The notes under the pieces are model-generated. The model had not been told where the DNA came from, did not search any database, and saw only the letters and a list, made by a program, of their open reading frames with translations. A DNA stretch of 64,000 nucleotides. Origin: Xanthobacteraceae bacterium (GTDB taxonomy: Bacteria > Pseudomonadota > Alphaproteobacteria > Rhizobiales > Xanthobacteraceae). The position numbers and the translations under genes are program-made. Below, piece after piece: positions 16,223-25,495 of this stretch (its first letter is position 1; each line of letters begins with the position of its first letter). The stretch covers positions 1 through 64,000 of the forward strand of contig JAIESR010000013.1 of assembly GCA_019745775.1 (NCBI GenBank), in the 5' to 3' direction.

Positions 16223-17413
16223 ATGACCGCCAAACAAGACGAAACCGCCTGGCCCGAGCCCAAGGCAACGGCCCTCCTCGTGCTCGCCGACGGCACGGTT
16301 CTCGAAGGATTCGGCCTCGGCGCCGTAGGAACCGCGGTCGGCGAGGTCTGCTTCAATACCGCCATGACCGGGTACGAGGAGATCCTGACCGATCCCTCCT
16401 ATGCGGGCCAGATCATCACCTTCACGTTCCCCCATATCGGCAATGTGGGCACCAACGAGGAGGACATCGAGACGGTTAACATGGCGGCGACGCCGGGCGC
16501 GCGCGGCGTGATCCTGCGCACCGACATCACCGAGCCATCGAACTACCGCGCCACCCGCCACCTCGACCAGTGGCTGAAGGCACGCGGCGTGATCGGGCTC
16601 GCCGGCATCGATACCCGCGCGCTGACCAGCCTGATCCGTAGCAAGGGCATGCCGAACGCCGTGATTGCGCACGCGCCGGACGGCACGTTCAATCTCGATG
16701 CGCTGAAGAAGGAAGCGCGCGAGTGGCCCGGGCTGGTCGGCATGGACCTGGTGCCGATGGTGACCTCCGGCCAGCGCTTCACCTGGGACGAGACGCCGTG
16801 GGAATGGGGCAAGGGCTACGGCCGGCTCCACGATCCGGAGTTCCACGTGGTCGCGATCGACTACGGCGTCAAGCGCAACATCTTGCGGCTGCTCGCCGCC
16901 AACCGTTGCAAGGTGACGGTGGTGCCGGCGACCACCGCGGCCGATGACATCGTCGCGCTCAAGCCCGACGGCGTGTTCCTTTCCAACGGCCCCGGCGATC
17001 CGGCCGAGACCGGCAAGTATGCGGTGCCGGTGATCAAGAGCCTCATCGACAAGAACATACCCACGTTCGGCATCTGCCTTGGTCACCAGATGCTCGGCAT
17101 CGCGGTCGGCGCCAAGACCATGAAGATGCACCAGGGTCACCATGGCGCAAACCATCCCGTGAAGGACCTCACCACCGGCAAGGTCGAGATCACCTCGATG
17201 AACCATGGCTTCGCGGTCGACCGCGAGACTTTGCCGGCAAACGCGGTCGAGACCCATGTGTCGCTGTTCGACGGCTCGAACTGCGGCATCGCGCTCAAGG
17301 ACAAGCCGGTGTTCTCGGTGCAGTACCACCCGGAAGCGTCGCCCGGCCCGCGCGACAGCCGCTACCTGTTCGCGCGCTTCGTCGGGATGATGAAAGAGAA
17401 CAAGCGCGCGTAA
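16223..17413 (+). CDS. carA: Carbamoyl-phosphate synthase small subunit
   Basis: Glutaminase subunit of carbamoyl-phosphate synthetase, feeding arginine and pyrimidine synthesis, 396 aa. The N-terminal domain (LVLADGTVLEGFGLGA, CFNTAMTGYEEILTDPSY) is followed by a class I glutamine amidotransferase with the nucleophile near Cys285 (FGICLGHQMLG) and the His/Glu pair in QYHPEASPGP. Length is normal. The carB subunit lies 10.5 kb downstream on the same strand, so the two are not in one operon. A HAD phosphatase starts 15 bp after the stop and may be cotranscribed. Confidence 0.97.
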   Translation: MTAKQDETAWPEPKATALLVLADGTVLEGFGLGAVGTAVGEVCFNTAMTGYEEILTDPSYAGQIITFTFPHIGNVGTNEEDIETVNMAATPGARGVILRTDITEPSNYRATRHLDQWLKARGVIGLAGIDTRALTSLIRSKGMPNAVIAHAPDGTFNLDALKKEAREWPGLVGMDLVPMVTSGQRFTWDETPWEWGKGYGRLHDPEFHVVAIDYGVKRNILRLLAANRCKVTVVPATTAADDIVALKPDGVFLSNGPGDPAETGKYAVPVIKSLIDKNIPTFGICLGHQMLGIAVGAKTMKMHQGHHGANHPVKDLTTGKVEITSMNHGFAVDRETLPANAVETHVSLFDGSNCGIALKDKPVFSVQYHPEASPGPRDSRYLFARFVGMMKENKRA

Positions 17414-17428
17414 AGCTGTGCCGGCGTG

Positions 17429-18058
17429 ATGCGCTACAAGCTCGTCATCTTCGATTTCGACGGCACGCTTGCCGACTCGTTTCCATGGTTCTGCCGCATC
17501 CTCAACGAGGTGGCCGACCGCTATGGCTTTAGGCGGACCGAGTCGCACGAGATCGATGCGCTACGGACCATGGGCGGGCGCGACCTGATGCGGCACTTCA
17601 GCATTCCCGCTTGGAAGATGCCGTTCATCGCCAATTACATCCGCAAGCGCAAATCACAGGAACTCGACCAGACGCGCCTGTTCGACGGCGTTGATCGGAC
17701 GCTGCGCGAACTCTCCGATGCCGGCGTCGCGCTCGCGCTGGTCACCTCCAACTCCGAACCCAACGCCCGCGCCATCCTGGGCGCGGAAAACGCCAACCTG
17801 ATCCGCACTTACGAGTGCGGCGTCTCGATGTTCGGCAAGGCATCGCGGTTCCGCCGCGTGCTGCGCCGCACCGGCACGCCGGCCGCCGACGCCATCTGCA
17901 TCGGCGATGAGATCCGTGACCTCGAAGCGGCGCGCAAGGCAGCCATCGCTTTCGGCGCGGTGGTCTGGGGCTATACGGCGCCGGAAGCGCTGATCGCGCA
18001 GACGCCGGCCATGGTGTTCCGCGCCGTCGGCGAGATTGCCGAGAAACTTGCGCGCTAA
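17429..18058 (+). CDS. HAD-family phosphatase (phosphoglycolate-phosphatase-like)
   Basis: 209-aa haloacid-dehalogenase hydrolase. Motif I is FDFDGTLADS (nucleophile Asp), motif II VTSNSE, motif III the Lys in MFGKASRF, and motif IV GDEIRDLEAARKA. The cap insert between motifs I and II resembles Gph/YrfG-type enzymes that act on small phosphate esters. ATG 17429 is preferred over the adjacent in-frame GTG 17426. It follows carA by 15 bp, perhaps as a readthrough gene. Substrate unknown. Confidence 0.85.
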   Translation: MRYKLVIFDFDGTLADSFPWFCRILNEVADRYGFRRTESHEIDALRTMGGRDLMRHFSIPAWKMPFIANYIRKRKSQELDQTRLFDGVDRTLRELSDAGVALALVTSNSEPNARAILGAENANLIRTYECGVSMFGKASRFRRVLRRTGTPAADAICIGDEIRDLEAARKAAIAFGAVVWGYTAPEALIAQTPAMVFRAVGEIAEKLAR

Positions 18059-18138
18059 CGGCTTGCAAACCGTCGCATGTGGGACAACTTCCCATCGCAG
18101 ATAATTTCCCGCACTATGCGCCGAGACCTTGGGACGAG

Positions 18139-18657
18139 ATGATGGCCATTGTGACGCCGCAGACGCGGATGTTTGCCGACGACGGGACCATCCCGAACAA
18201 CCCGCGCCTACCGTTCCTCGTCTATCGCGGTGGCATCGACCTTTCCGGCACGCCCGACCCCGAAGCGGTGATCGAGCGGACGTTCGCCCGGCACCAATGG
18301 GGCGACATGTGGCGCAACGGCATCTATCCGTACGTGCACTATCATTCGATGATCCACGAAGCGCTGGCGGTGGCGCGCGGCCGCGCCCGCGTACAGTTCG
18401 GCGGCCCGCAGGGCGAGGAGCTCGAGATCGGCCCCGGCGACGTCACCGTGCTGCCGGCGGGAACCGGCCATCGATGCGTGTGGGCGTCACCGGAACTGAT
18501 GGTGATTGGCGCCTATCCGAAAAGCGGAAAATATGATCTCTGCCGCGGCAGCAAGGCGGAGCACGCGCGCGCGATCGAGACCATCGCCGAGGTGCCGCTG
18601 CCCGCCACAGATCCTATTTATGGCGCAGAAGGTCCGCTCAAATCGCTCTGGCGCTGA
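18139..18657 (+). CDS. YjlB-type cupin protein
   Basis: 172-aa cupin with one beta-barrel: YVHYHSMIHEALAVARGRA contributes metal-site His residues and GEELEIGPGDVTVLPAGTGH gives the second cupin motif with its His. The opening TRMFADDGTIPNNPRLPFLVY matches the YjlB-like family. An upstream in-frame GTG at 18079 is possible, but ATG 18139 (or 18142) fits the family N-terminus. It lies 16 bp before a methyltransferase gene and likely shares its transcript. The enzymatic role of the family is not known to me. Confidence 0.75.
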   Translation: MMAIVTPQTRMFADDGTIPNNPRLPFLVYRGGIDLSGTPDPEAVIERTFARHQWGDMWRNGIYPYVHYHSMIHEALAVARGRARVQFGGPQGEELEIGPGDVTVLPAGTGHRCVWASPELMVIGAYPKSGKYDLCRGSKAEHARAIETIAEVPLPATDPIYGAEGPLKSLWR

Positions 18658-18673
18658 AATACTAGGAAAAGCC

Positions 18674-19366
18674 ATGTCCGACTGGCGTTCGTTCTGGGAC
18701 AGCGAACATTCGATCTACGTGAATGCGCGTCATAAGGACGTGCACTACCGCGAGATCGCCGATCAGATCGCAGCGTTCGTGCCCTCGCCCACGGCGCGCG
18801 TGCTCGACTATGGCAGCGGCGACGCGATCCATGCCGACCGCGTGGCGGCGGTCGCGGCCGAAGTCACGCTTTGCGACGCGGCGCCAAGCGTGCGCGCCGC
18901 CATGGCGTCGCGCTTCGCCGGCAACCCGAAGATCCAGGTGATCGCACCGGAGGACGTCGCGGCGCTGCCGGACGGACGGCTCGACCTGATCGTCACCAAT
19001 TCGGTGGCGCAATATCTCACCGAGGACGAACTGACCCGGCTGTTGGCGATGTTCCGCCGCCTGCTCACACCGAATGGCACGCTCATCTTCGCCGACGTGA
19101 TCCCGCCCGATGTCGGCGCGCTGAGCGACGTGACGGCGCTGCTGCGTTATGCCACCAGGCACGGCTTCCTGATCGCGGCACTGATCGGGCTGGCGAAAAC
19201 GACCGTGTCGCCCTATCGCAGGATCCGCAACACGCTCGGCATCGCGCAATACACCGAAGCGCAGTTCATGAAGAAGCTCACCGACGCCGGCTTTGCCGCC
19301 GAGCGGCTCGCACGCAATATGGAGCACAACCCGGCGCGCATGACGTTCCGCGCGCGGCCGGTGTAG
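18674..19366 (+). CDS. Class I SAM-dependent methyltransferase
   Basis: 230-aa Rossmann-fold methyltransferase. The SAM-binding motif I is VLDYGSGDAIHADRV, the acidic end of strand 2 is VTLCDAAPSVRAA, and motif IV is DLIVTNSVAQYL. The fold resembles ubiquinone/menaquinone-type small-molecule methyltransferases rather than DNA or rRNA enzymes. ATG 18674 has AGGAAAA upstream. It probably forms an operon with the cupin gene. Its TAG stop directly abuts the stop of the convergent receptor gene (TAG|CTA at 19364-19369). Acceptor substrate unknown. Confidence 0.82.
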   Translation: MSDWRSFWDSEHSIYVNARHKDVHYREIADQIAAFVPSPTARVLDYGSGDAIHADRVAAVAAEVTLCDAAPSVRAAMASRFAGNPKIQVIAPEDVAALPDGRLDLIVTNSVAQYLTEDELTRLLAMFRRLLTPNGTLIFADVIPPDVGALSDVTALLRYATRHGFLIAALIGLAKTTVSPYRRIRNTLGIAQYTEAQFMKKLTDAGFAAERLARNMEHNPARMTFRARPV

Positions 19367-20401
19367 CTACTTCGCCTTGCCGAGGATATCGAGCACGCGC
19401 TGCTTCTGCGCCGGCGTCACGCTCGAGACGACGGCCTGCGCGTTCGCCAGCGATCCGGGCGGACCGAGATATTCGATGATGCGCTCGGCCTTCTCGCCAT
19501 CGGCGATCAGTTGCGGATTGGCGAGCGTGATCTTCACCGCCTCCTGCAGATAGGCGAGCCGCGCCGGCGGGATACCGGGGGGCGCCACCAGGATGCGGCC
19601 GAGCTTCTCGACATTGGCGAGGAAATCCATCACCCAGGTCTGGTCGGCATCCATCTTGGCCGCCTGGAAGATCGTCGGCCGATCCTGGAAAAACCGCGAC
19701 TTTTCACGCGACATTGTCGCCAAAGCCCAGCTCTGCCCGGAGCGGACGAAATTGTTGGCGGAAGATTCCGGCACGTAGAGCGCATCCATCTCGCCGCGCG
19801 TGACCGCGAGGCCGGCGTCGGCGCTGCCCTTGTAGCCTTGCACCACGTGGCAATCGAGCCTGAGCGCCTCGCAGGTGAACGCGGCACCGATGCCCAAGCC
19901 CGAAGTCGCACCCGACGACGCCCAGCGCCATTTCATCTTGGCATCGACCGCCTGCTGCACTTCGCGGACCGGCGATTTCGGGCCAACGAGCCACAGCCCG
20001 GGCGGCGCGCCCACGGTCGCGAGGTAGCTGAACTTGGCGAGGTCAAAGCGTGCAGCCTGGTCGCCGGTGAGCTGCGCGAACGCCGCGCTGGTGCCGTTCG
20101 ACAGCGATATCTGCAAACCGTCGGGCGTCGCGGTGTAGAGGCGGTTGAGCGCGACCAGGCCGCCGGCGCCCGGCTGGTTTTCGACGATGACGGTGGTGCC
20201 CAGGACCTTGGCGAGATAGGGCGCGATCATGCGCGAGAACACGTCGTAGCCGCCGCCGGTGCCGGAGCCGACGATCATGCGCACGATCTTGCCCGCGTAG
20301 AACGCCTTTTCCGCCTCTTGTGCCGATGCCGGCGCGCAACACGCCGCCGCACCGATCGCCAACGCCAGCACCGTCCGTGTCGCCCAACCCGCCATCGTCA
20401 T
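19367..20401 (-). CDS. Bug/TctC-like solute-binding protein (FY-GK subgroup)
   Basis: Periplasmic tricarboxylate-receptor-family protein, 344 aa. The start ATG 20401 has GGGAGG about 8 nt upstream. It has a signal peptide (VLALAIGAAACCAPASAQ), then KAFYAGKIVRMIVGSGTGGGYD and VIVENQPGAGG. It resembles the receptor at 12001 more than the Cys-pair subgroup and is longer than those. It has Cys in FTCEALRLDCHV rather than the Cys-x10-Cys motif. No TctAB partner is present. Ligand unknown. Confidence 0.87.
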   Translation of the reverse strand: MTMAGWATRTVLALAIGAAACCAPASAQEAEKAFYAGKIVRMIVGSGTGGGYDVFSRMIAPYLAKVLGTTVIVENQPGAGGLVALNRLYTATPDGLQISLSNGTSAAFAQLTGDQAARFDLAKFSYLATVGAPPGLWLVGPKSPVREVQQAVDAKMKWRWASSGATSGLGIGAAFTCEALRLDCHVVQGYKGSADAGLAVTRGEMDALYVPESSANNFVRSGQSWALATMSREKSRFFQDRPTIFQAAKMDADQTWVMDFLANVEKLGRILVAPPGIPPARLAYLQEAVKITLANPQLIADGEKAERIIEYLGPPGSLANAQAVVSSVTPAQKQRVLDILGKAK

Positions 20402-20467
20402 GAGTATCGCCTCCCGGTTCGGAGTTGTTGTTTTCAGTCCCCGAAGTCTAGGCGAAAGAAATTGCCG

Positions 20468-22372
20468 TCACCAGCCGCCGCCACCACCGCCGCCGCCGCC
20501 ACCGCCGGAGGAACCGCCACCGCCCGAGCCGCCGCCACCGCCGCCGCTGGAGCCGGGCGCGGTCGATGACGACGCGATGGTCGACGACAGATCGCTGCCG
20601 AGATGATCGGCGAACGACACCGGATCGCTGGCCCAATCACGATTGCCCACGTACCAGGTCGCCGCCCCCGCGGTTGCCCCCGCCGCTGCTGCCGCCAGGA
20701 CCCCGGCGAATTTTTTCGCCCAGGCGTTCTGGCAGTCGAGCGCCACCGCGTAAGGCAGGAATTTCTCGAACAGCTCCGGCGTTTTCTCCGGCGCATGGAG
20801 CGCGTTAAGCCGGTCTTCCTCCGCGACGCTCAGATATTCGCGGAAGCCCTCGATATTGTCCATGATCTTGCGGCCGGAGCGGCTCGGCGCCTTGAGCATC
20901 GGAAATCCCACGGCGGCGACCGCGCCTATCGCAAGTAGTGCCCCCGTCAGCAACAGGTTGGCGATACCCGGCCGCGCCGCCCAGACAAACAACATCGTGA
21001 CGACCGCGACCACCGCGCCCATGATCACGCCGGAGATCAAGAGCCATTTGCCGCGCTCAAACCGCTGCCAGCCGAAATACATCATGGCGGCGGCGATCAT
21101 GAACAGCGGCACGCCGATCGCCGTCTCTACGACCAGCAAGCCTTGCTGCCGATCCGGCGCGACGAACAGCACCGCCAGCACGAGCGCGATCGCCAGCAAC
21201 AGCCCGACGGTCGACCAGCCGTAATTGTTCGCAAACAATTTGCCGAGATACGCGCGTTGCAGCGTCTCGTTCAGGTCGTTCTTGGCCTTGCCGAGCGGAA
21301 CGTGGTTGCTCTGGCTGAGCAGCAAGGCACCGCCGCCGGAGAACAGGCGCGTCAGCACCTGATTTTCCTCGGGCGCGACCTCGGCCTTGCCGCCCTGCTT
21401 TTGCAGCGTGGCATGGCCGCCCTCTTCGACAATGCGCAAGCGACCCTTCACACCGAGATTGATGATCGCGACGGCGAAGCAGCGGTCGTCAAACGACATG
21501 CGGTCGACATAGCGCGTGGCGGCCGGCGACATTCCGTCCGGCGGGCTGAACAGCGGAATGATAGTGCCCGAAGGCGGATCGCGGCCGACGCGCAGCCATG
21601 CGAAACCATAGTAGAGCGAGAGGAAAGCGAGCCCGGCCAACGCGAGCACCAGCCCGCGGTTGTCGGTGAGCCAATACGACGCGAGCTGCGCCGCCGTCGG
21701 CGGCTCGATCACGCCCTTCTGCCAGGCGGCGGCGACGGTGAGACCATTTCTTGGCGGCAGCGGCCGCATGGTGCGGAATACGATGCGGCCTGGCTGCTGC
21801 TGGATGACGGAGGCATCCCTGCCGGCGGTCGCGCCCTGCGGACCGGTATAGATCGCGGTCTGCTGGAACGACACCTTCTCCGGCAGCGTGATGCGCGCTT
21901 CGGCCACGTCGATGGGGAACGCCCAATCGGTGCCGGTCACGTTCCAATAGAGCTCGTCATAGTCGGCGAAGAAGCCGATCTGCCGCGTGGTGACGTAGCG
22001 GATTACGTAGATATGCTCGCCGCGTGGAATGATGCGGTCGGGGCTGCCGATGCGTATGCGGAAGCCGTTCGACAGCCGTTCGAGCGAATAGGGTTCGGTC
22101 GATCCGTTGCGCGTCACCGATTCGACCCGGAAGCCGACCTCGACGCGCGTCCCGTCGCGGCGCCGATAGACCGTCGGAAATTCGCGGAAGATGCCGCGCC
22201 GGATGACGTTTTGTTCGGCCTCGACCCGGATCGTCTCGACCACGATCAGGTCGCCACTGCGCTGGACCGCGACGTCGCTGATGAACTCGCGGATGCGCTC
22301 GACCGCGCCCGCCGGCGCCGACGCGACGATAAGGAGCGCCAGCGCGAGTGCGCAGCGTCGCAGCGCATTCAT
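20468..22372 (-). CDS. DUF2207 membrane protein with polyglycine tail
   Basis: 634-aa predicted inner-membrane protein. It has a signal peptide (ALALALLIVASAPAGAVE), an extracytoplasmic DUF2207 beta domain (about residues 25-230; IREFISDVAVQRSGDLIVVE), a transmembrane helix at about 235-255 (LVLALAGLAFLSLYYGFAWL), a cytoplasmic winged-helix-like part, then four to five further membrane segments. It ends in a Gly/Ser-rich tail rich in runs of Gly and closing with GGGGW. The start overlaps the lemA-family stop by 4 bp (ATGA), so the two are translationally coupled. LemA-DUF2207 pairs are widespread; function is uncharacterised. Confidence 0.85.
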   Translation of the reverse strand: MNALRRCALALALLIVASAPAGAVERIREFISDVAVQRSGDLIVVETIRVEAEQNVIRRGIFREFPTVYRRRDGTRVEVGFRVESVTRNGSTEPYSLERLSNGFRIRIGSPDRIIPRGEHIYVIRYVTTRQIGFFADYDELYWNVTGTDWAFPIDVAEARITLPEKVSFQQTAIYTGPQGATAGRDASVIQQQPGRIVFRTMRPLPPRNGLTVAAAWQKGVIEPPTAAQLASYWLTDNRGLVLALAGLAFLSLYYGFAWLRVGRDPPSGTIIPLFSPPDGMSPAATRYVDRMSFDDRCFAVAIINLGVKGRLRIVEEGGHATLQKQGGKAEVAPEENQVLTRLFSGGGALLLSQSNHVPLGKAKNDLNETLQRAYLGKLFANNYGWSTVGLLLAIALVLAVLFVAPDRQQGLLVVETAIGVPLFMIAAAMMYFGWQRFERGKWLLISGVIMGAVVAVVTMLFVWAARPGIANLLLTGALLAIGAVAAVGFPMLKAPSRSGRKIMDNIEGFREYLSVAEEDRLNALHAPEKTPELFEKFLPYAVALDCQNAWAKKFAGVLAAAAAGATAGAATWYVGNRDWASDPVSFADHLGSDLSSTIASSSTAPGSSGGGGGGSGGGGSSGGGGGGGGGGGW

Positions 22373-22941
22373 GCTTTACCCCCCGGGAAGCCGACCTGGG
22401 GCACGGCCGCTTCGGCACGGCTTTCAAGCTCGAAGAACGGCTCCTCGCGGAAGCCGAGCGCGCGCGCCACGATCACGTCCGGGAACGACTGGATGCTGAT
22501 GTTGAGGTTGCGCACGGCGCCGTTGTAGTAGCGGCGCGCCAGTTGGATGTTGTCCTCGACCTCGGCGAGTTGCTTTTGCAGCTCGAGGAAATTCTGGTTG
22601 GCCTTGAGATCAGGATAAGCCTCGGCCACCGCCATCAACTTGCCGAGCGAGCCCGACAGCGCCCGCTCCGCATTGGCCTGCCCGCCGACGTCGCTCGCCG
22701 CGACGCTCGCCGCTCGCCGCGACGCAATCTCCTCGAAGAGCGAGCGCTCATGGGCCGCGTAGCCCTTGACCGCCTCGACCAGATTGGGCACGAGGTCGGT
22801 ACGCCGCTTCAATTGCACGTCGATGCCGCTCCAACCCTCGCGCACGACGTTGCGCTGGCGGACCAGCCGGTTGAACACCACGATCAGGTAGACCACGACC
22901 ACGGCGAGGATCGCGGCAACAATCCATCCCGTCGTACTCAT
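22369..22941 (-). CDS. lemA: LemA family protein
   Basis: 190-aa LemA-family protein: one N-terminal transmembrane anchor (GWIVAAILAVVVVYLIVVFN), then a long helical bundle with the family signatures QRNVVREGWSGIDVQLKRR and DLVPNLVEAVKGYAAHE, and AYPDLKANQNFLELQKQL followed by ARRYYNGAVRNLN. It ends overlapping the DUF2207 gene and forms its operon head. LemA proteins are envelope-associated; the name comes from a Listeria antigen and not a known activity. Confidence in the family is high, in the role low. Confidence 0.92.
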   Translation of the reverse strand: MSTTGWIVAAILAVVVVYLIVVFNRLVRQRNVVREGWSGIDVQLKRRTDLVPNLVEAVKGYAAHERSLFEEIASRRAASVAASDVGGQANAERALSGSLGKLMAVAEAYPDLKANQNFLELQKQLAEVEDNIQLARRYYNGAVRNLNISIQSFPDVIVARALGFREEPFFELESRAEAAVPQVGFPGGKA

Positions 22942-23037
22942 GTATCGTCAGCTCCCGTGGGCCGCGGACCGGCAACGGGCGCACTATCCCCAATCGCGCC
23001 GCCGCGTACCAGCCCCTGGCCAGGAGACTCTGGCTCG

Positions 23038-24111
23038 CTAAGGGATGAGCTTGGAGACTTTGGCGAGCAGCTTCTGGAGATCGCGCTGTGCCTGCTGCAG
23101 GCGCGAGGCTGCCGATTGCTGATGCTCCTGGACGGTGCGGGCCTCCGCGACGACCTGCGGGGTCTCGCCTGCCAGCGCGACGCGATACTCGAAGCTCGCA
23201 ATCCCGCGCGAGCGCCGCGAGGTCTTGGCGTTGTAGAGCTTGAAGCTCATGACGCCTTTCACGCGGCAGGTGTCGCCGGCCTTTGCGCAGCTCGCCGACA
23301 GCGTGTTCGGATAGACGCTGTAGGTTCGGTCGGTCCAGCGGCTGGCAAGGTACCGCTTACTCGACAGCACCTCCTGCCGCGGCGTCGATTTGCCGTGATA
23401 GACGACGGTCTCGGCGTAGAGAGGCTCCATCGCGGGCAAGCCCTCGGCCGTCGGCTTCGACCAATGCGCCAGCAGCCCGCGCACGAAGTCGGTGGCGCGG
23501 CGCTCGGCATTGGCGTCGCGCTGCTCCGCGTTCGCGACAGCGGTGGTCTGCGGCGGCGACAGCGGCGCGACGGCAATGCCATATTTTCCGGCGTCGTCCA
23601 TGTTCATCCACTGGATCGAGGTCGGCGCCGCCTGCGTGATGTAGAGGATGGCCTCCTCCGACATCCCGAGCTGGTTGAGATAGGCGCCGAGGATCGCGTT
23701 GCCGGAGCTGCTCTCGACGGGGCCGTAGGACTTGAGGATGTAAGCCGCGTGGAATCCGACGCTCGCGCCCTCACCCATGAAGCGCTTGGTGCCGCCGAGC
23801 CAGGCAAGCCCGCACGCCGAGGCGCACGAGCCGTGGTCGGGGATGATGGTGGAGAACTTCTTCTCGCGGATCAGCGTGCCGATGCGGATACCGGCGACCA
23901 GGCTGCCACCGTCGCTGCGGAATGCGACCGCCGCGCGCGGCGTGGTCAACGCAGCGACTTTCGCGCGGAACGCGTCGACGTCGCCAGGCTCGAAATCGCC
24001 TTCGACGACGATGAGCGCCGATCCGTTGCCGACATGCGAAACCGTGATGGTGGCGGCGTTGGCCGTCGCCATCGACAGAAGCAAAAGAATGAAGACCCAT
24101 ATGCGGTGCAT
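23038..24111 (-). CDS. Exported ClpP/SDH-fold protein with C-terminal extension
   Basis: 357-aa secreted protein. A signal peptide (IWVFILLLLSMATANA) is followed by a ClpP/crotonase-like domain (about residues 20-180): VAFRSDGGSLVAGIRIGTLI resembles the ClpP oxyanion loop, and DHGSCASACGLAWLGGTKR places a Ser between two Cys where the nucleophile serine of periplasmic ClpP-like proteins lies; VGFHAAYILKSYG supplies a candidate catalytic His. The C-terminal half (200-357) contains a domain with Cys residues (SASCAKAGDTCRVKGVMSF) and ends in a coiled coil (QSAASRLQQAQRDLQKLL). It is unrelated to cytosolic ClpP in context, with no clpX or clpA. Peptidase activity is inferred. The start ATG 24111 has a weak SD. 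Confidence 0.7.
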   Translation of the reverse strand: MHRIWVFILLLLSMATANAATITVSHVGNGSALIVVEGDFEPGDVDAFRAKVAALTTPRAAVAFRSDGGSLVAGIRIGTLIREKKFSTIIPDHGSCASACGLAWLGGTKRFMGEGASVGFHAAYILKSYGPVESSSGNAILGAYLNQLGMSEEAILYITQAAPTSIQWMNMDDAGKYGIAVAPLSPPQTTAVANAEQRDANAERRATDFVRGLLAHWSKPTAEGLPAMEPLYAETVVYHGKSTPRQEVLSSKRYLASRWTDRTYSVYPNTLSASCAKAGDTCRVKGVMSFKLYNAKTSRRSRGIASFEYRVALAGETPQVVAEARTVQEHQQSAASRLQQAQRDLQKLLAKVSKLIP

Positions 24112-24242
24112 GTCGGGGCGGCGACTTTCAAACGGGCCAACGCGGTACGAATCTAGCCTGTCGCAACGTCACGGCAGACTGTCAGGTCCGCCCTAGCTTA
24201 TTGCGGCTGACGGTAAAATAAACTGCGGCCACGATTTCGTCC

Positions 24243-24251
24243 TGTGGATAA
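24243..24251 (-). promoter_or_regulatory. Isolated perfect DnaA box
   Basis: TGTGGATAA is the exact inverse of TTATCCACA, in the 244-base interval 24112-24355, which holds no gene. A single box could occur by chance in 64 kb, so a role in titration or regulation is only a possibility. Nothing else is evident in the gap. Confidence 0.3.
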
Positions 24252-24355
24252 ACCGAAAAAGCCACAAAACTTGCCCGTAGAAAGTAGTTTCGTACCGCTG
24301 GGGGTATCAAACCACCGCGCAGTCAATCAAGGCGTCAATTGGCTATTTCAATTCG

Positions 24356-25495
24356 TTATGCGGCTTTTGCCGGCCCGACCGTGTCGGCCACCACCGCGCC
24401 GCGCGCACCGAGGGGGCGCACCGAGCCGATCGTCGAATCGACCGCGGTCTGGTGCTCGATCTCGGAGTTGAGCTCGGCGCCGACCAGAACGACGATGGTC
24501 GACAGCCACATCCACATCATCAAACCGACCACGGCGCCGAGCGCGCCATAGGTCGCGCTGTAGTTCGCGAAATTCCCGAGATACCAGGAGAACAGCACCG
24601 ACATCGCGAGCCACGCCAGCGCCGCAAAGATGCTGCCGACGCTGAGCCAGCGCCATTTCGCGATCCGCCGGCTCGGGCCGTAGCGGTACAGGATTGCGAG
24701 CGCGACGATCACCATCAGGAACATCGCGGGCCAGCGTAGAATACCGATCATCCAGGGCACGTCGAGCGACGAATAGCCCAAAGCCGCGAGCGCCAGGGGA
24801 AGCACCACGACCATGCCCAGCGCGATCAGCATGCCGCCGATGGCGCAAAACGTGAAGAACAACGACACCACGTTCAGCCACACGATCCCACGCTTCTCTT
24901 CCTCGTCGTAGATGATGTTGAGCGCGTCGAAGATCGCCTTCATGCCCGCGTTGGCGCTCCACAGCGCGATGCCAAAGCCGATCAGGAAGCCGAATGTGAG
25001 TCTGCCGTCGCTGCGGGTGGCGATGCGCGTGATCTCGTCGCGCAAGAGGTCGATCGACGTGCCGGGCACGATATCGGCTATGAGCGAAAGGTGGTTGGTG
25101 ATCGAGACCGCGTCGGAGAAGAACGCGTAGACCGACACGCCCGCGGCGATCGCCGGGAAGAGCGCCACCAGCGAATAGAACACCACGCCGGCGGCGAGCG
25201 AGAGCAGCCGGTCCTGCTGGATCTCGTGATAGGTGCGGATCAGGATGTCTTTCCAGCCGCGCCAGGGGATGTGCATCGGCGTGCGCGCTTTGCGGCCTCG
25301 GCCGCGCTCGCGCGCCCGCTCCTCCTGCAACGACAGCGGCTCGCTGGCCGGGTTGTCGGACCCGAACGCAACCTCTGCCTTGTGGCGGTCGTCGTCGCGC
25401 TTCATGGCATAGATGACGGCGCCCGCGGTCAGGACCGAGGCCGCGAACCACGCAATCAGGCTCTCGAGGCGGGATTCGGGGACGGGCTGGGTCAT
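24356..25495 (-). CDS. YihY/UPF0761 (former RNase BN) family membrane protein
   Basis: 379-aa polytopic membrane protein. After a cytoplasmic basic region (RARERGRGRKARTP) it begins the YihY domain with WRGWKDILIRTYHEIQQDR and LLSLAAGVVFYSLVALFPAI. At least six hydrophobic segments follow (LTFGFLIGFGIALWSANAG, VVSLFFTFCAIGGMLIALGM, ALAWLAMSVLFSWYLGN and others), with the conserved NYSATYGALGAVVGLMMWMW and VVLVGAELNSEIEHQ near the end. ATG 25495 is preferred over the in-frame GTG 25510. YihY proteins were once called ribonuclease BN, wrongly; they are probably envelope or transport proteins. Confidence 0.88.
   Translation of the reverse strand: MTQPVPESRLESLIAWFAASVLTAGAVIYAMKRDDDRHKAEVAFGSDNPASEPLSLQEERARERGRGRKARTPMHIPWRGWKDILIRTYHEIQQDRLLSLAAGVVFYSLVALFPAIAAGVSVYAFFSDAVSITNHLSLIADIVPGTSIDLLRDEITRIATRSDGRLTFGFLIGFGIALWSANAGMKAIFDALNIIYDEEEKRGIVWLNVVSLFFTFCAIGGMLIALGMVVVLPLALAALGYSSLDVPWMIGILRWPAMFLMVIVALAILYRYGPSRRIAKWRWLSVGSIFAALAWLAMSVLFSWYLGNFANYSATYGALGAVVGLMMWMWLSTIVVLVGAELNSEIEHQTAVDSTIGSVRPLGARGAVVADTVGPAKAA

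Noticed and set aside
24351-24362. Prophage, transposase or rRNA genes in the window
   Set aside because: No integrase, transposase, phage structural gene or rRNA sequence was seen on either strand.
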